Part shown: one piece after another, positions 8,619 through 17,266 of the stretch | Position numbering within the stretch: position 1 is the first letter of the stretch | How the letters are laid out: each line of letters opens with the position of its first letter | NCBI GenBank assembly: GCA_023261445.1 | Contig: JAHFOX010000004.1 | Location: forward strand, 1-38,286 | Direction of reading: 5' to 3' | Length of the DNA stretch: 38,286 nucleotides | Origin: Planctomycetota bacterium | Lineage (GTDB): Bacteria > Planctomycetota > Brocadiia > Brocadiales > Brocadiaceae | Notes under the pieces: generated by a model | Told to the model about the DNA's origin: nothing | Seen by the model: only the letters and a program-made list of their open reading frames with translations | Database searches by the model: none | Translations under genes and position numbers: made by a program

Positions 8619-10084
8619 TTCTTAGCCTCATTGCCAGGAGAACTTCCTTTTATCAGGTATTTGATAAATGTCCTGAATGCCTTGAATTTCCTTACAATTT
8701 CATCAGGAGTTCTTACTATTTGATATAACTTGGAGAATACATAGCTGGGACGCAAATAGAACTTTTTTCTTGCAAAGTCGCAAAATTTCACAAGTTCATC
8801 AGGGGAGAGTTCTTCTGTGCCAACGACTGAATTGTGTAGCCCTTCTTCAGTTAACCACTTTGAATAATCCTCGGTTTTCAGAAACTTTTTTTCTTTAGCC
8901 CATTCATAGGCTTCTGTTCCCGGATATACCATTATAGGATAAAATTGGGCGGTGTCAGGGTTAAGATGCATTGCAAGATCCAAAGTTTTTAATAGGGATT
9001 CTTTGGTTTCTCCTGGATTTCCTACCATGAAGCAACCATGCACTAGAACTTTTGCTTTTTTTGCATCTTCCATGAACTTATACATCATTTCCAGTTTCAT
9101 GCCTTTGTTCATGTCGTTTAGTATACACTGGTCGCCACTCTCAAAACCAACGCACAACGATCGGCAGCCGGCATTTCTCATCAATCGCAACGTTTCATAA
9201 TCAACATCTGCCCTTGCGTTTGCCGTCCACCGTATTTTAATACCTCTTTTCATGATAAGCTCCGAGATATCCCGGCACCTCTTCTTGTTTACGGTAAATG
9301 TGTCGTCCTCTATAAAGATGCCCTTTACTTCAGGAAAATTCTCCTTTATGTATTCAAATTCTTCGACCACACTTTCAGGACTTCTTTGCCTGTACCCTCG
9401 CCCCTGAAGGGTCTGTGGAATTACGCAGAACGAACATTTGTTAGGGCATCCGCGGCCAGTAATTAATGTTATCATAGGGTAAAAGGAATTGGGATTAAAA
9501 TAGTGCATGGTATTAAGATGTTTCTTGATTACCTTACTAATAAAGGGAAGTTTGTCTATTTCCTTTATAAACGGTCTGCTTGGATTGTGAGTTACTCCTT
9601 TCTCTTTCCGATAACTTAAGCCAGCGATTGATTCAATAGAAGATTTTTTGCCAATTGCGCTAGATAACTCGAGTAATGTATAGTCATATTCATGTCGGGC
9701 TATTGCATCAAAATGACTACTAAACTTAAATGTCTCGTCTGGAAGCGCTGACACATGCGTTCCTACGAGTGTTATAAATGAGTCTGGCAGTGCCTTTTTG
9801 ATGTTCTCTGCGACATGCAAATCATTAAATATGCTTGGGGTACTGGTATCAATAACAACTAGTTGCGGATTAAAATGTGTAGATATGTCTAATACCTCTT
9901 TTAACGAGAGTCCTTCAGCGGGGGCATCTATAAGTTTTATGTTAAAGCCAGCATCTTCAAGTACGCCAGCTGCATACGCTAACCATATTGGGTAATAGAG
10001 AGTACCACTTTTTGTAACGGCAGGACTCCTCTGTGCCCTTGAAAATTTCTTGAAATATGGTGGATTTAGTAACAGAACATTCAT
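8612..10084 (-). CDS. B12-binding-domain radical SAM protein
   Basis: The 490-residue enzyme has an N-terminal cobalamin-binding-type Rossmann domain (MNVLLLNPPY to about residue 140, with VGTHVSALP). A radical SAM domain follows, whose C-x3-C-x2-C cluster motif is C213, C217 and C220 in TGRGCPNKCSFC. The layout matches the BchE/methyltransferase-like class of radical SAM enzymes, which methylate or rearrange unreactive carbon centres. The classical DxHxxG base-off cobalamin motif is not evident, so actual B12 binding is uncertain. It sits between two glycosyltransferases and overlaps the GT2 gene, suggesting it modifies the glycan or its lipid carrier. The substrate is unknown. Confidence 0.85.
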   Translation of the reverse strand: MNVLLLNPPYFKKFSRAQRSPAVTKSGTLYYPIWLAYAAGVLEDAGFNIKLIDAPAEGLSLKEVLDISTHFNPQLVVIDTSTPSIFNDLHVAENIKKALPDSFITLVGTHVSALPDETFKFSSHFDAIARHEYDYTLLELSSAIGKKSSIESIAGLSYRKEKGVTHNPSRPFIKEIDKLPFISKVIKKHLNTMHYFNPNSFYPMITLITGRGCPNKCSFCVIPQTLQGRGYRQRSPESVVEEFEYIKENFPEVKGIFIEDDTFTVNKKRCRDISELIMKRGIKIRWTANARADVDYETLRLMRNAGCRSLCVGFESGDQCILNDMNKGMKLEMMYKFMEDAKKAKVLVHGCFMVGNPGETKESLLKTLDLAMHLNPDTAQFYPIMVYPGTEAYEWAKEKKFLKTEDYSKWLTEEGLHNSVVGTEELSPDELVKFCDFARKKFYLRPSYVFSKLYQIVRTPDEIVRKFKAFRTFIKYLIKGSSPGNEAKKC

Positions 10085-10168
10085 CTAAGATTTTACTCCA
10101 AATAAATTAATTTGTGATAATCACAGGGTTTTTAAATTTAATTAGAACCATGCACACAGTCATATAAT

Positions 10169-11377
10169 TCAGGCAAAGACAGATAGTATTTCCTTTTTTA
10201 TGCTGTTAAACGTTGTTTCAATATTAAACATTTTCAACGCCCTTTCTCTCCCTCTTTTGCCCATCTCAATGGCTTCTTGCGGGTTCTTCAGGAGATAGTC
10301 TATACTCAGCGCCAGATTGTCTGCATTGCTTGGCGTGTAAAGCAAGCCTGTTTCACCATGGATTATTATTTCAGGTGCAGCGCCAAAACGAGGTGCTATT
10401 ACAGGTTTGGAGGAAGCCATAGCTTCGATAATAGTGAGTCCAAAAGGTTCGGGCTTTGTAGATGCACTCACAACGATATCTAATGCATGCATTACATCCC
10501 TTATATTATCTACATGACCTATAAAATGGACATGTTCTTTCAAACCAAGCTGTTCCGATAATTCCTTTAACTCCTCGCCATATACAGGGTCTTCCCAGAA
10601 TAGTCCTCCTATTATATAAAAATTAGCCCTGTTCGTTACTTTTGCCGCTGCCTTTATAAATAGGTACTGTCCCTTCCATCTCATGAGTCTGCCTATTACA
10701 CCAACTGACGGAAGACTACTCATTTTCATGTAATTTTCTCTGAATATACTTATGTGAGATGTTGTGGTGAATGAATTTATGTCAGTACCGTTGTATATCA
10801 TGATAATCTTTTCTGAATTAACTCCAATAGAGATAAGTGTTTCCTTAACGGCATTTGATATGGCGATTATTCTTACAGGTATATTGAATAACAGTTTGAT
10901 TATAAATAATGTAACAGGATTAAAATCTTCTTTTATTAACAAATCCTGAACATGCTGGACAGCGTGTATTCCAAATAATTTACACGGCACACTGCATAGT
11001 ATCCCCGCTTTAAGGGTGTTAAGGTAAATAACGTCGGGTTTCAAGCTCCTTAGTATTTTTATAAAATTAAAGAGGAATCTGACTATTTCTAAAAAACTTT
11101 TTAAAACATATTTAAGGATTTGGAATACCGAAGCACTTCTGATCATATTCGTGTCAAGGAATGACGACCGCAAATTTATTGGTATTACAGTAAATCCTTC
11201 GGTTTTTAGTTTCCCAAAGAAGGGCCCCCACGGCGGGCAAGCCACTTGTAGTTCAATGTCTTTGGGATCAATATGTTTAAAGATATTGATAAGATTTATC
11301 TCGCTACCTCCAAGTTCTGTATGGTGATCAATAGCAAGTAGTTTTATCTTTTTCGGCGGTTCTTTGTGGTAATTCAT
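10169..11377 (-). CDS. GT4-family glycosyltransferase
   Basis: This 402-residue GT-B enzyme has an N-terminal domain starting near KIKLLAIDHHTELGGSE (the GGSE-type loop near the acceptor site). The C-terminal donor domain shows VGVIGRLMRWKGQ and the signature EPFGLTIIEAMASSKPVI with the paired glutamates of GT4 retaining enzymes. Hydrophobic stretches around residues 85-110 and 155-170 suggest peripheral membrane contact. It starts inside the O-antigen ligase gene (50-nt overlap), indicating coupling. The donor and acceptor sugars are not predictable from the sequence. Confidence 0.87.
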   Translation of the reverse strand: MNYHKEPPKKIKLLAIDHHTELGGSEINLINIFKHIDPKDIELQVACPPWGPFFGKLKTEGFTVIPINLRSSFLDTNMIRSASVFQILKYVLKSFLEIVRFLFNFIKILRSLKPDVIYLNTLKAGILCSVPCKLFGIHAVQHVQDLLIKEDFNPVTLFIIKLLFNIPVRIIAISNAVKETLISIGVNSEKIIMIYNGTDINSFTTTSHISIFRENYMKMSSLPSVGVIGRLMRWKGQYLFIKAAAKVTNRANFYIIGGLFWEDPVYGEELKELSEQLGLKEHVHFIGHVDNIRDVMHALDIVVSASTKPEPFGLTIIEAMASSKPVIAPRFGAAPEIIIHGETGLLYTPSNADNLALSIDYLLKNPQEAIEMGKRGRERALKMFNIETTFNSIKKEILSVFA

Positions 11378-12851
11378 AAAGAGCTTTCTCTGTATTTCGT
11401 GTGATTACTGAAACCGCAAGGAGCATTCCTATGGTAGTTGATAATACCCTGTTTTCAAAGAAAAGGCCAAAGGTCAGACCTCCAACCGCCTGCGCTATCA
11501 ATGCACCTGTTAATCCTATAGATATAATTCTGAGAGTGGAATCTTTTGTTTTTAAAAGAGGTCTTATTATTTTTATAATGTTGGCTATAAACCACAAAAA
11601 AAGCATAAACCCAAATGGACCAACAGCGATTAAGACCTCTAAATATATGTCATGCGCAAGGGTCGGGTCTTGACAAACACTCCCAACATAATCAGGCAAA
11701 ACATCTGGTAAGGCTCCAACACCTATCCCGAAAATGGGATTTCTTTTAAATATCTCCCAAATTCCTTGCCATATAGCAATCCTGTAGGTTTCTCCAACGT
11801 CTGGTTTATATTGGGTTTCAAAGAGATCAATAAACCTCTCGAAAGGTGCAGTAAAGTTGTCAACGATATCCCGTTGCGATAAATTCATTACGAAGAACAT
11901 TATAAAAGTACAAATGGTTAGGAGTGTCACTATAACAATTGACCAATAACTTAGCCGTCGCATCTCTTTTGAAAATATCCAGAAAAAGAAAATGCCCGCC
12001 GCCATTCCCAAAAGCGGTCCCCTTGAACCAGATACTAACGATCCTACTATAAATACAAGTATCGAACCCAATACGATTGTTTTTAACCATTTGTTTTTTA
12101 GTGTAAAAAAAAGACCGAAAGCAATTAATACTGGGTAATTCAAGTACTCACCTGTTTCCAGGGCTGAGGTATCAACAGATTCAGCCCTTCCTTCTTCTGA
12201 GAATTTTTCCATAATACCAGTAGCGCTTAAAAGAATGCCGCCGATTAGCCAGCCAATAAAAACAAAGTTGAGGCTCTTTTTTGTCTTCACAGTATCTATA
12301 ATTATCAAAACTATAATAACGCTGTATACTAGTTGAACTAGCTTTGACACCGTTCCTGACTTTGAGTAAGTCCATGCCATGGAAAGTACGCACCACCAGA
12401 AAAAGAATAGAAAAGATGTTTCTGCTCCGGTAGATTCAAATTTAAGCCCTTTCCTTTCAACAAATATCCTGTTGAGCGCCCATCCTGTAATGGCGGGTAA
12501 AATAAAGAAGTCGGCTATCCGTATTTCGGCTCCGCTAATATCAATGATTGTATAGTCTTCACTCCTGTAAGGAAGAAACATTGTGAAAAAGAATATACCT
12601 AAAACAGGTTTCACGAAACAAGCTACCATGATCGCAAGCCCTATTATTCCAAATATGTAATAGGGTGCATAATCAGGCAGGATATTATGTATGTCTATGA
12701 CTTCACCAAATTCCCATTGAAAGACTCCGGCAAAAGGAATGGATAAGCCGAAGCCCAGGGCTATCAAAATAGTAAAAATAATGCCCCTGAGTGAGAGTCC
12801 TCCAAAAAAGTCCTGCCTGTTCCTTGTTAAATAATAGAATATTTTACTCAT
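11328..12851 (-). CDS. O-antigen ligase / Wzy-type polymerase family membrane protein
   Basis: This polytopic membrane protein has about 10-12 hydrophobic segments. It contains 'SGSRGPLLGM' before a helix and a large periplasmic loop with NPIFGIGVGALP and 'AHDIYLEVLIAVGPFG', the Wzy_C/WaaL pattern with a conserved His. It would join or polymerise undecaprenyl-linked glycan on the periplasmic side. The ORF-track start at 12884 is TTG; I prefer the ATG at 12851 (MSKIFYYL), which has CAGG about 7 nt upstream and gives 507 residues. It is the first gene of the - strand glycan block. Ligase and polymerase cannot be separated by sequence. Confidence 0.82.
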   Translation of the reverse strand: MSKIFYYLTRNRQDFFGGLSLRGIIFTILIALGFGLSIPFAGVFQWEFGEVIDIHNILPDYAPYYIFGIIGLAIMVACFVKPVLGIFFFTMFLPYRSEDYTIIDISGAEIRIADFFILPAITGWALNRIFVERKGLKFESTGAETSFLFFFWWCVLSMAWTYSKSGTVSKLVQLVYSVIIVLIIIDTVKTKKSLNFVFIGWLIGGILLSATGIMEKFSEEGRAESVDTSALETGEYLNYPVLIAFGLFFTLKNKWLKTIVLGSILVFIVGSLVSGSRGPLLGMAAGIFFFWIFSKEMRRLSYWSIVIVTLLTICTFIMFFVMNLSQRDIVDNFTAPFERFIDLFETQYKPDVGETYRIAIWQGIWEIFKRNPIFGIGVGALPDVLPDYVGSVCQDPTLAHDIYLEVLIAVGPFGFMLFLWFIANIIKIIRPLLKTKDSTLRIISIGLTGALIAQAVGGLTFGLFFENRVLSTTIGMLLAVSVITRNTEKALYELPQRTAEKDKTTCY

Positions 12852-13048
12852 TTCATTACCTGTAAAAACAACGTTACTTCTCAAATAGCTATGTTTTATA
12901 AATAAAAATTTAACACTAATAGTATTGTAAAAGCAATTTTATTTTAATAAGGTAATGACGTATGGCTTAGCCCCATTTCCCTTTCAATTTTTGTTGCGTA
13001 GCATTCGATTCTGTTTTCTTTGTCATTTCATAATAAATACTTTTTTAG

Positions 13049-13076
13049 TTGATATTACGACGTTACAGAATATAAA
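13049..13076 (+). promoter_or_regulatory. Candidate sigma70-type promoter for the mla operon
   Basis: TTGATA (13049-13054) and TATAAA (13071-13076) are separated by 16 nt in an AT-rich stretch about 70 nt upstream of the chosen mlaE ATG at 13144. The position supports that start rather than the ORF-track start at 12955, which would place the promoter inside the gene. This is judged by eye against the consensus. Confidence 0.4.
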
Positions 13077-13143
13077 ATATAAAACCAGTTATTTTGTAAT
13101 AACAATATTATACGCCAAAATATTTAACAGAAAGTGTTTCCTA

Positions 13144-13926
13144 ATGAAATGGGTCTTTATTCCATTTAAATTTATTGGAAGTGTCGTCAACAAATTCATA
13201 AGAGAACTGGGAAGGATGGCGTGCTTTCTGGTTGAGGCATTTTTCTGGATGTTGTTCCCGCCATACTTAATACAAAGGGTTATTAGACGGATAAATTTTA
13301 TTGGTGTAAAGACGACTTCAGTTATTATTCTGACAGGTTCGTTTACAGGGATGGTTCTGGCTTTGCAGATTTATTACGTTTTAGCCAAGTTTGGAGCTGA
13401 AGCAAGCCTGGGACCTGTAGTGGCTTTGTCACTGATTCGGGAATTAGGCCCGGTTATTTCTGCATTAATGGTTACAGGGTGCGCAGGTTCTGCATTAACG
13501 GCAGAAATTGGTATTATGAGAATATCCGAGCAAATTGATGCCCTCGATGCTATGGCATTGAATCCTTACAAATATTTAATAGTGCCTAGTCTGTTGGCAG
13601 GTGTTATATCGCTTCCGCTTTTGAATGCTATATTTGTTACGGTTGGCGTTTTTGGTGGGTATCTTGTGGGTGTAGGGCTTACGAGCGTGTCCAGTGGAAC
13701 ATATTTTGGCGGTATACAAGATTTTGTTGAGGCGCGAGATATACTGGAAGGGATATACAAATCGCTGAGTTTCGGTGTTCTGATAACATGGGTTAGTTGT
13801 TATAAGGGGTATTATACAGGATACGGCGCAGAGGGCGTAAGCAAGTCAACCACTCAGGCTGTGGTGCTTTCATCGGTTATTATCCTTGTATGGGATTATT
13901 TTATGACGTCACTGCTGGTGTCTTAA
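13144..13926 (+). CDS. mlaE: MlaE-family ABC permease, lipid transport
   Basis: This is the permease of the Mla ABC complex, which moves phospholipid between the inner membrane and the periplasmic carrier. MlaE hallmarks include '[17 protein letters not shown]', '[24 protein letters not shown]' and '[18 protein letters not shown]', followed by five or so membrane helices. The ORF track starts at 12955, but those 63 extra residues have no family match and cover the candidate promoter. Starting at 13144 gives 260 residues, the normal family length. The gene begins a tight + strand operon, with mlaF starting 13 nt after its stop. Confidence 0.9.
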   Translation: MKWVFIPFKFIGSVVNKFIRELGRMACFLVEAFFWMLFPPYLIQRVIRRINFIGVKTTSVIILTGSFTGMVLALQIYYVLAKFGAEASLGPVVALSLIRELGPVISALMVTGCAGSALTAEIGIMRISEQIDALDAMALNPYKYLIVPSLLAGVISLPLLNAIFVTVGVFGGYLVGVGLTSVSSGTYFGGIQDFVEARDILEGIYKSLSFGVLITWVSCYKGYYTGYGAEGVSKSTTQAVVLSSVIILVWDYFMTSLLVS

Positions 13927-13939
13927 TTTAAGGGTACGC

Positions 13940-14686
13940 ATGATTGAGGTTGTTGATTTATACAAAGATTTTAATGGCTACGAGGTGCTTCGGGGCATTA
14001 ACTTAAAGGTGGAAGAAGGACAAACCCTTGCTTTGATTGGAGGCAGCGGCAAGGGAAAATCCGTGTTGCTAAAACACATCATCGGTCTGATAAAACCAGA
14101 TCGCGGCAGAATATTGATAGATAATCATGATATTAGCAAGTTGAGAGGAAAGGCGCTTAAACGATTAAAAGAACGGTGCGGCATAGTATTTCAGGGCGGC
14201 GCCCTTTTCGATTCTCTTACTGTATTTGAAAATGTTGCATTTCCTCTCAGAGAAAAGACCAAAATGAAAGCCTCACAAATTCAGGATACGGTATTCAGGG
14301 AACTGTCCAGAGTGGGTCTCTCGGGAGCCGAAAATAAATACCCTGCTGAGATAAGCGGCGGTATGAAAAAGCGGGTCGCACTTGCGCGATGTCTTGTTAT
14401 GAGTCCCGAGATAGTTCTTTTTGATGAACCTACAACCGGTCTTGATCCGTTGATAGGTAAAGCGATACACAAATTAATAAGAGATTGTCAGAAGAGTCTC
14501 AATTATACCGCAATTATAGTTACGCATGAAATTCCGGAGATTTTTTCTCTGGTAGACCGTGTTGCCATGTTGTTTAATGGGAAGATACTTGCAATAGGGA
14601 CTCCGGAAGAAATACAGGCGTCGAAAGATCCTGTGGTTCACCAGTTTATTCACGGAGAACTGGAAGGTCCTATTTCCATACAATAA
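13940..14686 (+). CDS. mlaF: MlaF-type ABC transporter ATPase
   Basis: This 248-residue ATPase powers the MlaE permease. Walker A is GGSGKGKS (residues near 34-41), where the more usual GxSGxGKS has an extra Lys. The Q-loop region [20 protein letters not shown] is characteristic of MlaF. The signature is ISGGMKKR, Walker B is [13 protein letters not shown], and the switch His is in VTHEIPEI. It is 13 nt behind mlaE and 29 nt ahead of mlaD. All catalytic motifs are intact. Confidence 0.93.
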   Translation: MIEVVDLYKDFNGYEVLRGINLKVEEGQTLALIGGSGKGKSVLLKHIIGLIKPDRGRILIDNHDISKLRGKALKRLKERCGIVFQGGALFDSLTVFENVAFPLREKTKMKASQIQDTVFRELSRVGLSGAENKYPAEISGGMKKRVALARCLVMSPEIVLFDEPTTGLDPLIGKAIHKLIRDCQKSLNYTAIIVTHEIPEIFSLVDRVAMLFNGKILAIGTPEEIQASKDPVVHQFIHGELEGPISIQ

Positions 14687-14715
14687 ATGTATTTCAATAA
14701 AAGGCGGCTAAAATT

Positions 14716-15162
14716 ATGAAGAAATTTGATGTTGAAATTGCTGTTGGTATTTTTGTTTTTTTTGGTATACTCTGTCTAGGTTATATATCTGTAAAACTGG
14801 GCAAGATTAATCTGATAGGTGACCATTGTTATCCGGTAAAGGCAGTCTTTAGCACTGTTAAGGGACTTAAAAAGGATACTGTAGTTGAAATATCAGGAGT
14901 TGAAGTAGGCAAGGTTAAGGATATTAAACTTGATAATTATGAGGCAGTTGTTACTTTACTGATTCGAAACGGTATAGAACTGCAGGAAGACGCCATTGCA
15001 TCCATTCGTACCAAGGGACTTATGGGAGAAAAGTATGTGGAGATTATGCCCGGAGGGTCAGATAATGTGGTACAGCCCGGTGGCACATTACGCGAGACAG
15101 AGCCGCCAATTGATTTGGAAAAGTTAATAGGAAATTTTGTATTTGGGAAGGTAAAGGAATAG
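14716..15162 (+). CDS. mlaD: MlaD-type MCE domain protein
   Basis: This 148-residue periplasmic lipid-binding subunit has an N-terminal anchor helix (VEIAVGIFVFFGILCLGYISV) and one MCE domain of about residues 38-118, with 'VKGLKKDTVVEISGVEVGKV' and 'TKGLMGEKYVEIMPG'. A short C-terminal helix (IDLEKLIGNFVF) would line the hexameric pore. In the Mla complex it links MlaEF in the inner membrane to MlaC. The length is at the short end of the MlaD range but the domain looks complete. Confidence 0.92.
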   Translation: MKKFDVEIAVGIFVFFGILCLGYISVKLGKINLIGDHCYPVKAVFSTVKGLKKDTVVEISGVEVGKVKDIKLDNYEAVVTLLIRNGIELQEDAIASIRTKGLMGEKYVEIMPGGSDNVVQPGGTLRETEPPIDLEKLIGNFVFGKVKE

Positions 15163-15166
15163 AGAA

Positions 15167-15793
15167 ATGAAATGTAGAAAAATGATGCTGGGAATAGGTG
15201 TTGGTATGTGTGTTTTGTTATTTACGTCTGCCTTTTCTTTGGCAATAGAACCGGGAAAACTGCTTATGGAAACAGTTGACAAAGGGTTTATTGTTCTTAA
15301 GAATCCATCGCTGGGCGGAGTGGAAAAGACGCAGGAACGCAGGCAGGCGCTATGGAAAGAGATTTCATTCGTTTTCAACTTTGAAGAGATGTCCAAAAGG
15401 GCGCTTGGTCAGCACTGGAAAAAACGTTCATCAGAGGAAAAGAAAGAATTTGTGGAGTTATTTACCAATATTCTCAAAGACGCCTATATCGGGAAAACCG
15501 ATACTTATAACGGCGAAAAAATCGTTCTTCTAAGGGAAAAGCAAGATAGTGAATACGCCGTTGTGCAAACAAAGTTTGTCACAAAAAACGGCACAGAAAT
15601 AGCCGTTGATTATAGTATGCTTAATAATGGCGGGGAGTGGAAGATATACGATGTTGTTATTGAAGGGGTGAGTATGATCAATAATTACCGCAGCCAATTT
15701 TATAACATCTTGCTTAAGTCTCCATACGAAACTCTCGTTAAAAGAATGAAAGAGAAGAAAACCGAAGGCGAGACTGCAACCGCTGCCAAGTAA
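15167..15793 (+). CDS. mlaC: MlaC-type periplasmic phospholipid carrier
   Basis: The protein has 208 residues and a signal peptide (MKCRKMMLGIGVGMCVLLFTSAFSLA). The mature part matches the Ttg2D/MlaC family: 'WKEISFVFNFEEMSKRALGQHW' and 'EFVELFTNILKDAYIGK', then a VDYSMLNNGGEWKIYDVVIEGVSMINNYRSQF block, the usual closing motif of the family. It shuttles phospholipid between MlaA in the outer membrane and MlaFED. It starts 4 nt after mlaD. Confidence 0.9.
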   Translation: MKCRKMMLGIGVGMCVLLFTSAFSLAIEPGKLLMETVDKGFIVLKNPSLGGVEKTQERRQALWKEISFVFNFEEMSKRALGQHWKKRSSEEKKEFVELFTNILKDAYIGKTDTYNGEKIVLLREKQDSEYAVVQTKFVTKNGTEIAVDYSMLNNGGEWKIYDVVIEGVSMINNYRSQFYNILLKSPYETLVKRMKEKKTEGETATAAK

Positions 15794-15846
15794 AAAAATA
15801 TCACAATAATTACACTAACTATTTAACAGGTTAACAGGAGTTAAAA

Positions 15847-16902
15847 ATGAGAAAATCTATTTTTTCGTCGGTCTTTTTTGTTTTGGTAGTGTGTATGTGC
15901 ATGTGTTTTGTATTGGCTGATGACCCAACGCCTACGGTAAATCAGTCTGATGAAACGGCAGGCGATAGCAAAGGTACTGCTCCGTACGCAGTTAGTGAAG
16001 ATAAGGAATTAAAAGGCACACATGTAGAATTAAAAACTCCCGCTCCTGTGGAACAGCCTATCGAAACGGCAAATAAAAACAAGGGTATAGCTGAGACTCC
16101 TGCAGTTAGTGAATCTAAAGAACCGGAAGGTACTAAAGATACTAATGTAGAGTCAAATACTCCTGCTCCTGTGGAACAGGCTGTTAATGCCGTTAATGCA
16201 GAAGGCGAAAGCAAAAGTACCTCAACCGTATATGCAGTAAATGAAGACGTAGAATTGGGAGATAACAATCTGAAGATAGAAGCCCCTTCCGTTAGAGACC
16301 CGTTCCAGCCTTATAATCGAGGCGTCTTTGTCTTCAATGACAAGGCATACTATTACGTGATTAGACCAGTTTATAAAGGGTACAATAAAGTGGTTCCTGA
16401 AAAGGCGCGGTTAAGTGTCAGGAACTTCTTCTCGAACATCAGAATGCCAGGCCGCTTTTTGAATTGTCTCTTTCAGGGCAAAATAAACGGCGCTGCTACA
16501 GAGCTGGCCCGTTTTGTTATTAATAGCACTCTTGGGTTAGGTGGGCTTTTCGATCCTGCAAAATCATTACTTCATCTGGATAAACAGAATGAAGACTTCG
16601 GACAGACTCTAGCCAAAGCCAATATGGGTCCCGGCTTTTATATCGAATGGCCTTTCTTAGGATCGTCTAATGTTCGTGACACAATTGGATATATTGGAGA
16701 TTTAGCAATGGATCCTCTGTCAATACTATCGTTTATTATCAACCCGCTAATAGCTGGAGGGACCAGTGGTTACAACACTTTCAATGATATTTCTGTAGAT
16801 GGCGGGGATACCTATGAGAGCGTAACGAAATCAGCCGTTGATCCGTACATTGCACTCCAGGACGCTTATCAGCAAAATCGAATTAAGAAAATAAAGGAAT
16901 AA
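15847..16902 (+). CDS. mlaA: MlaA/VacJ-family outer-membrane protein with repetitive linker
   Basis: Residues 1-24 are a signal peptide. Residues 37-147 are a low-complexity linker made of about three related units, each with a 'YAVSED'-like block and, in two, TPAPVEQ. Residues 150-351 are the MlaA domain, beginning RDPFQPYNRGVFVFND and including 'RFVINSTLGLGGLFDPA' and 'EDFGQTLAKANMGPGFYIEWPFLG'. MlaA sits in the outer membrane and passes misplaced phospholipid to MlaC. The cysteines in the leader (CMCMC) do not form a clean lipobox, so lipidation is uncertain. An AGGAG ribosome site precedes the ATG. Its presence in the operon is useful because in E. coli mlaA is unlinked. Confidence 0.9.
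   Translation: MRKSIFSSVFFVLVVCMCMCFVLADDPTPTVNQSDETAGDSKGTAPYAVSEDKELKGTHVELKTPAPVEQPIETANKNKGIAETPAVSESKEPEGTKDTNVESNTPAPVEQAVNAVNAEGESKSTSTVYAVNEDVELGDNNLKIEAPSVRDPFQPYNRGVFVFNDKAYYYVIRPVYKGYNKVVPEKARLSVRNFFSNIRMPGRFLNCLFQGKINGAATELARFVINSTLGLGGLFDPAKSLLHLDKQNEDFGQTLAKANMGPGFYIEWPFLGSSNVRDTIGYIGDLAMDPLSILSFIINPLIAGGTSGYNTFNDISVDGGDTYESVTKSAVDPYIALQDAYQQNRIKKIKE
15955..16287 (+). repeat. Degenerate tandem repeat encoding the MlaA linker
   Basis: The sequence encodes three imperfect units of about 36-38 residues. Shared pieces are 'SK.T..YAV.ED.EL', 'TPAPVEQ' (twice) and a related '..IEAPSV' closing the third. The units are rich in Ala, Thr, Glu and Pro and are expected to be disordered, perhaps spanning the periplasm. 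Divergence is high, so this is old. Confidence 0.6.
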
Positions 16903-16930
16903 AAAAACAATTATTTTTTAGATAGATTAG

Positions 16931-16959
16931 CTTGTAAAAGTATATTTTTACAAGTTTTT
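16931..16959 (+). terminator. AT-rich terminator-like hairpin after mlaA
   Basis: CTTGTAAAA (16931-16939) pairs perfectly with TTTTACAAG (16946-16954) around a 6-nt loop and is followed by a T-run. The stem is weak in GC, so termination may rely on the second hairpin downstream. Confidence 0.5.
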
Positions 16960-17000
16960 AAACTAATATATAAGCGGTTTTCAGTTACGAAATTTCATAT

Positions 17001-17037
17001 AAAGCTTCATCCTGTGCCAAAAACAGGATGAAGCTTT
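17001..17037 (+). terminator. Strong hairpin, probable terminator of the mla operon
   Basis: AAAGCTTCATCCTGT (17001-17015) and ACAGGATGAAGCTTT (17023-17037) form a perfect 15-bp stem with a 7-nt loop, followed by GTTGTTTTG. The rest of the 364-nt gap between mlaA and the peptidase (16903-17266) shows no ORF or RNA gene that I can recognise. Confidence 0.7.
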
Positions 17038-17266
17038 GTTGTTTTGTGGGGTTTCGAATCTGAATTTGTGGATCAATAAGGATGTTAATACTTGAGAATA
17101 TGTCATTTATTAAACTTTATTAAAGAACACCTTCCGGACTCAAATACAATTGAATTTGTCACCCCTTTCTGATAAAATTTTCGATAAATCTATTTTGAAA
17201 CATTAGCTTGCAAAAAGCACTAAATATTTATCTTAACTATTAACAATGCGTTTCATCAAGAATTAA

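Noticed and set aside
12955-13143. N-terminal extension of the mlaE ORF
   Set aside because: It has no family match, contains the candidate promoter and makes the permease too long.
15955-16287. Possible CRISPR-like array
   Set aside because: The repeats are degenerate, in frame and coding; there are no constant repeats or spacers.
16903-17266. Search for a tRNA or small RNA in the post-mla gap
   Set aside because: Only terminator-like hairpins were seen; there is no cloverleaf or T-loop consensus.
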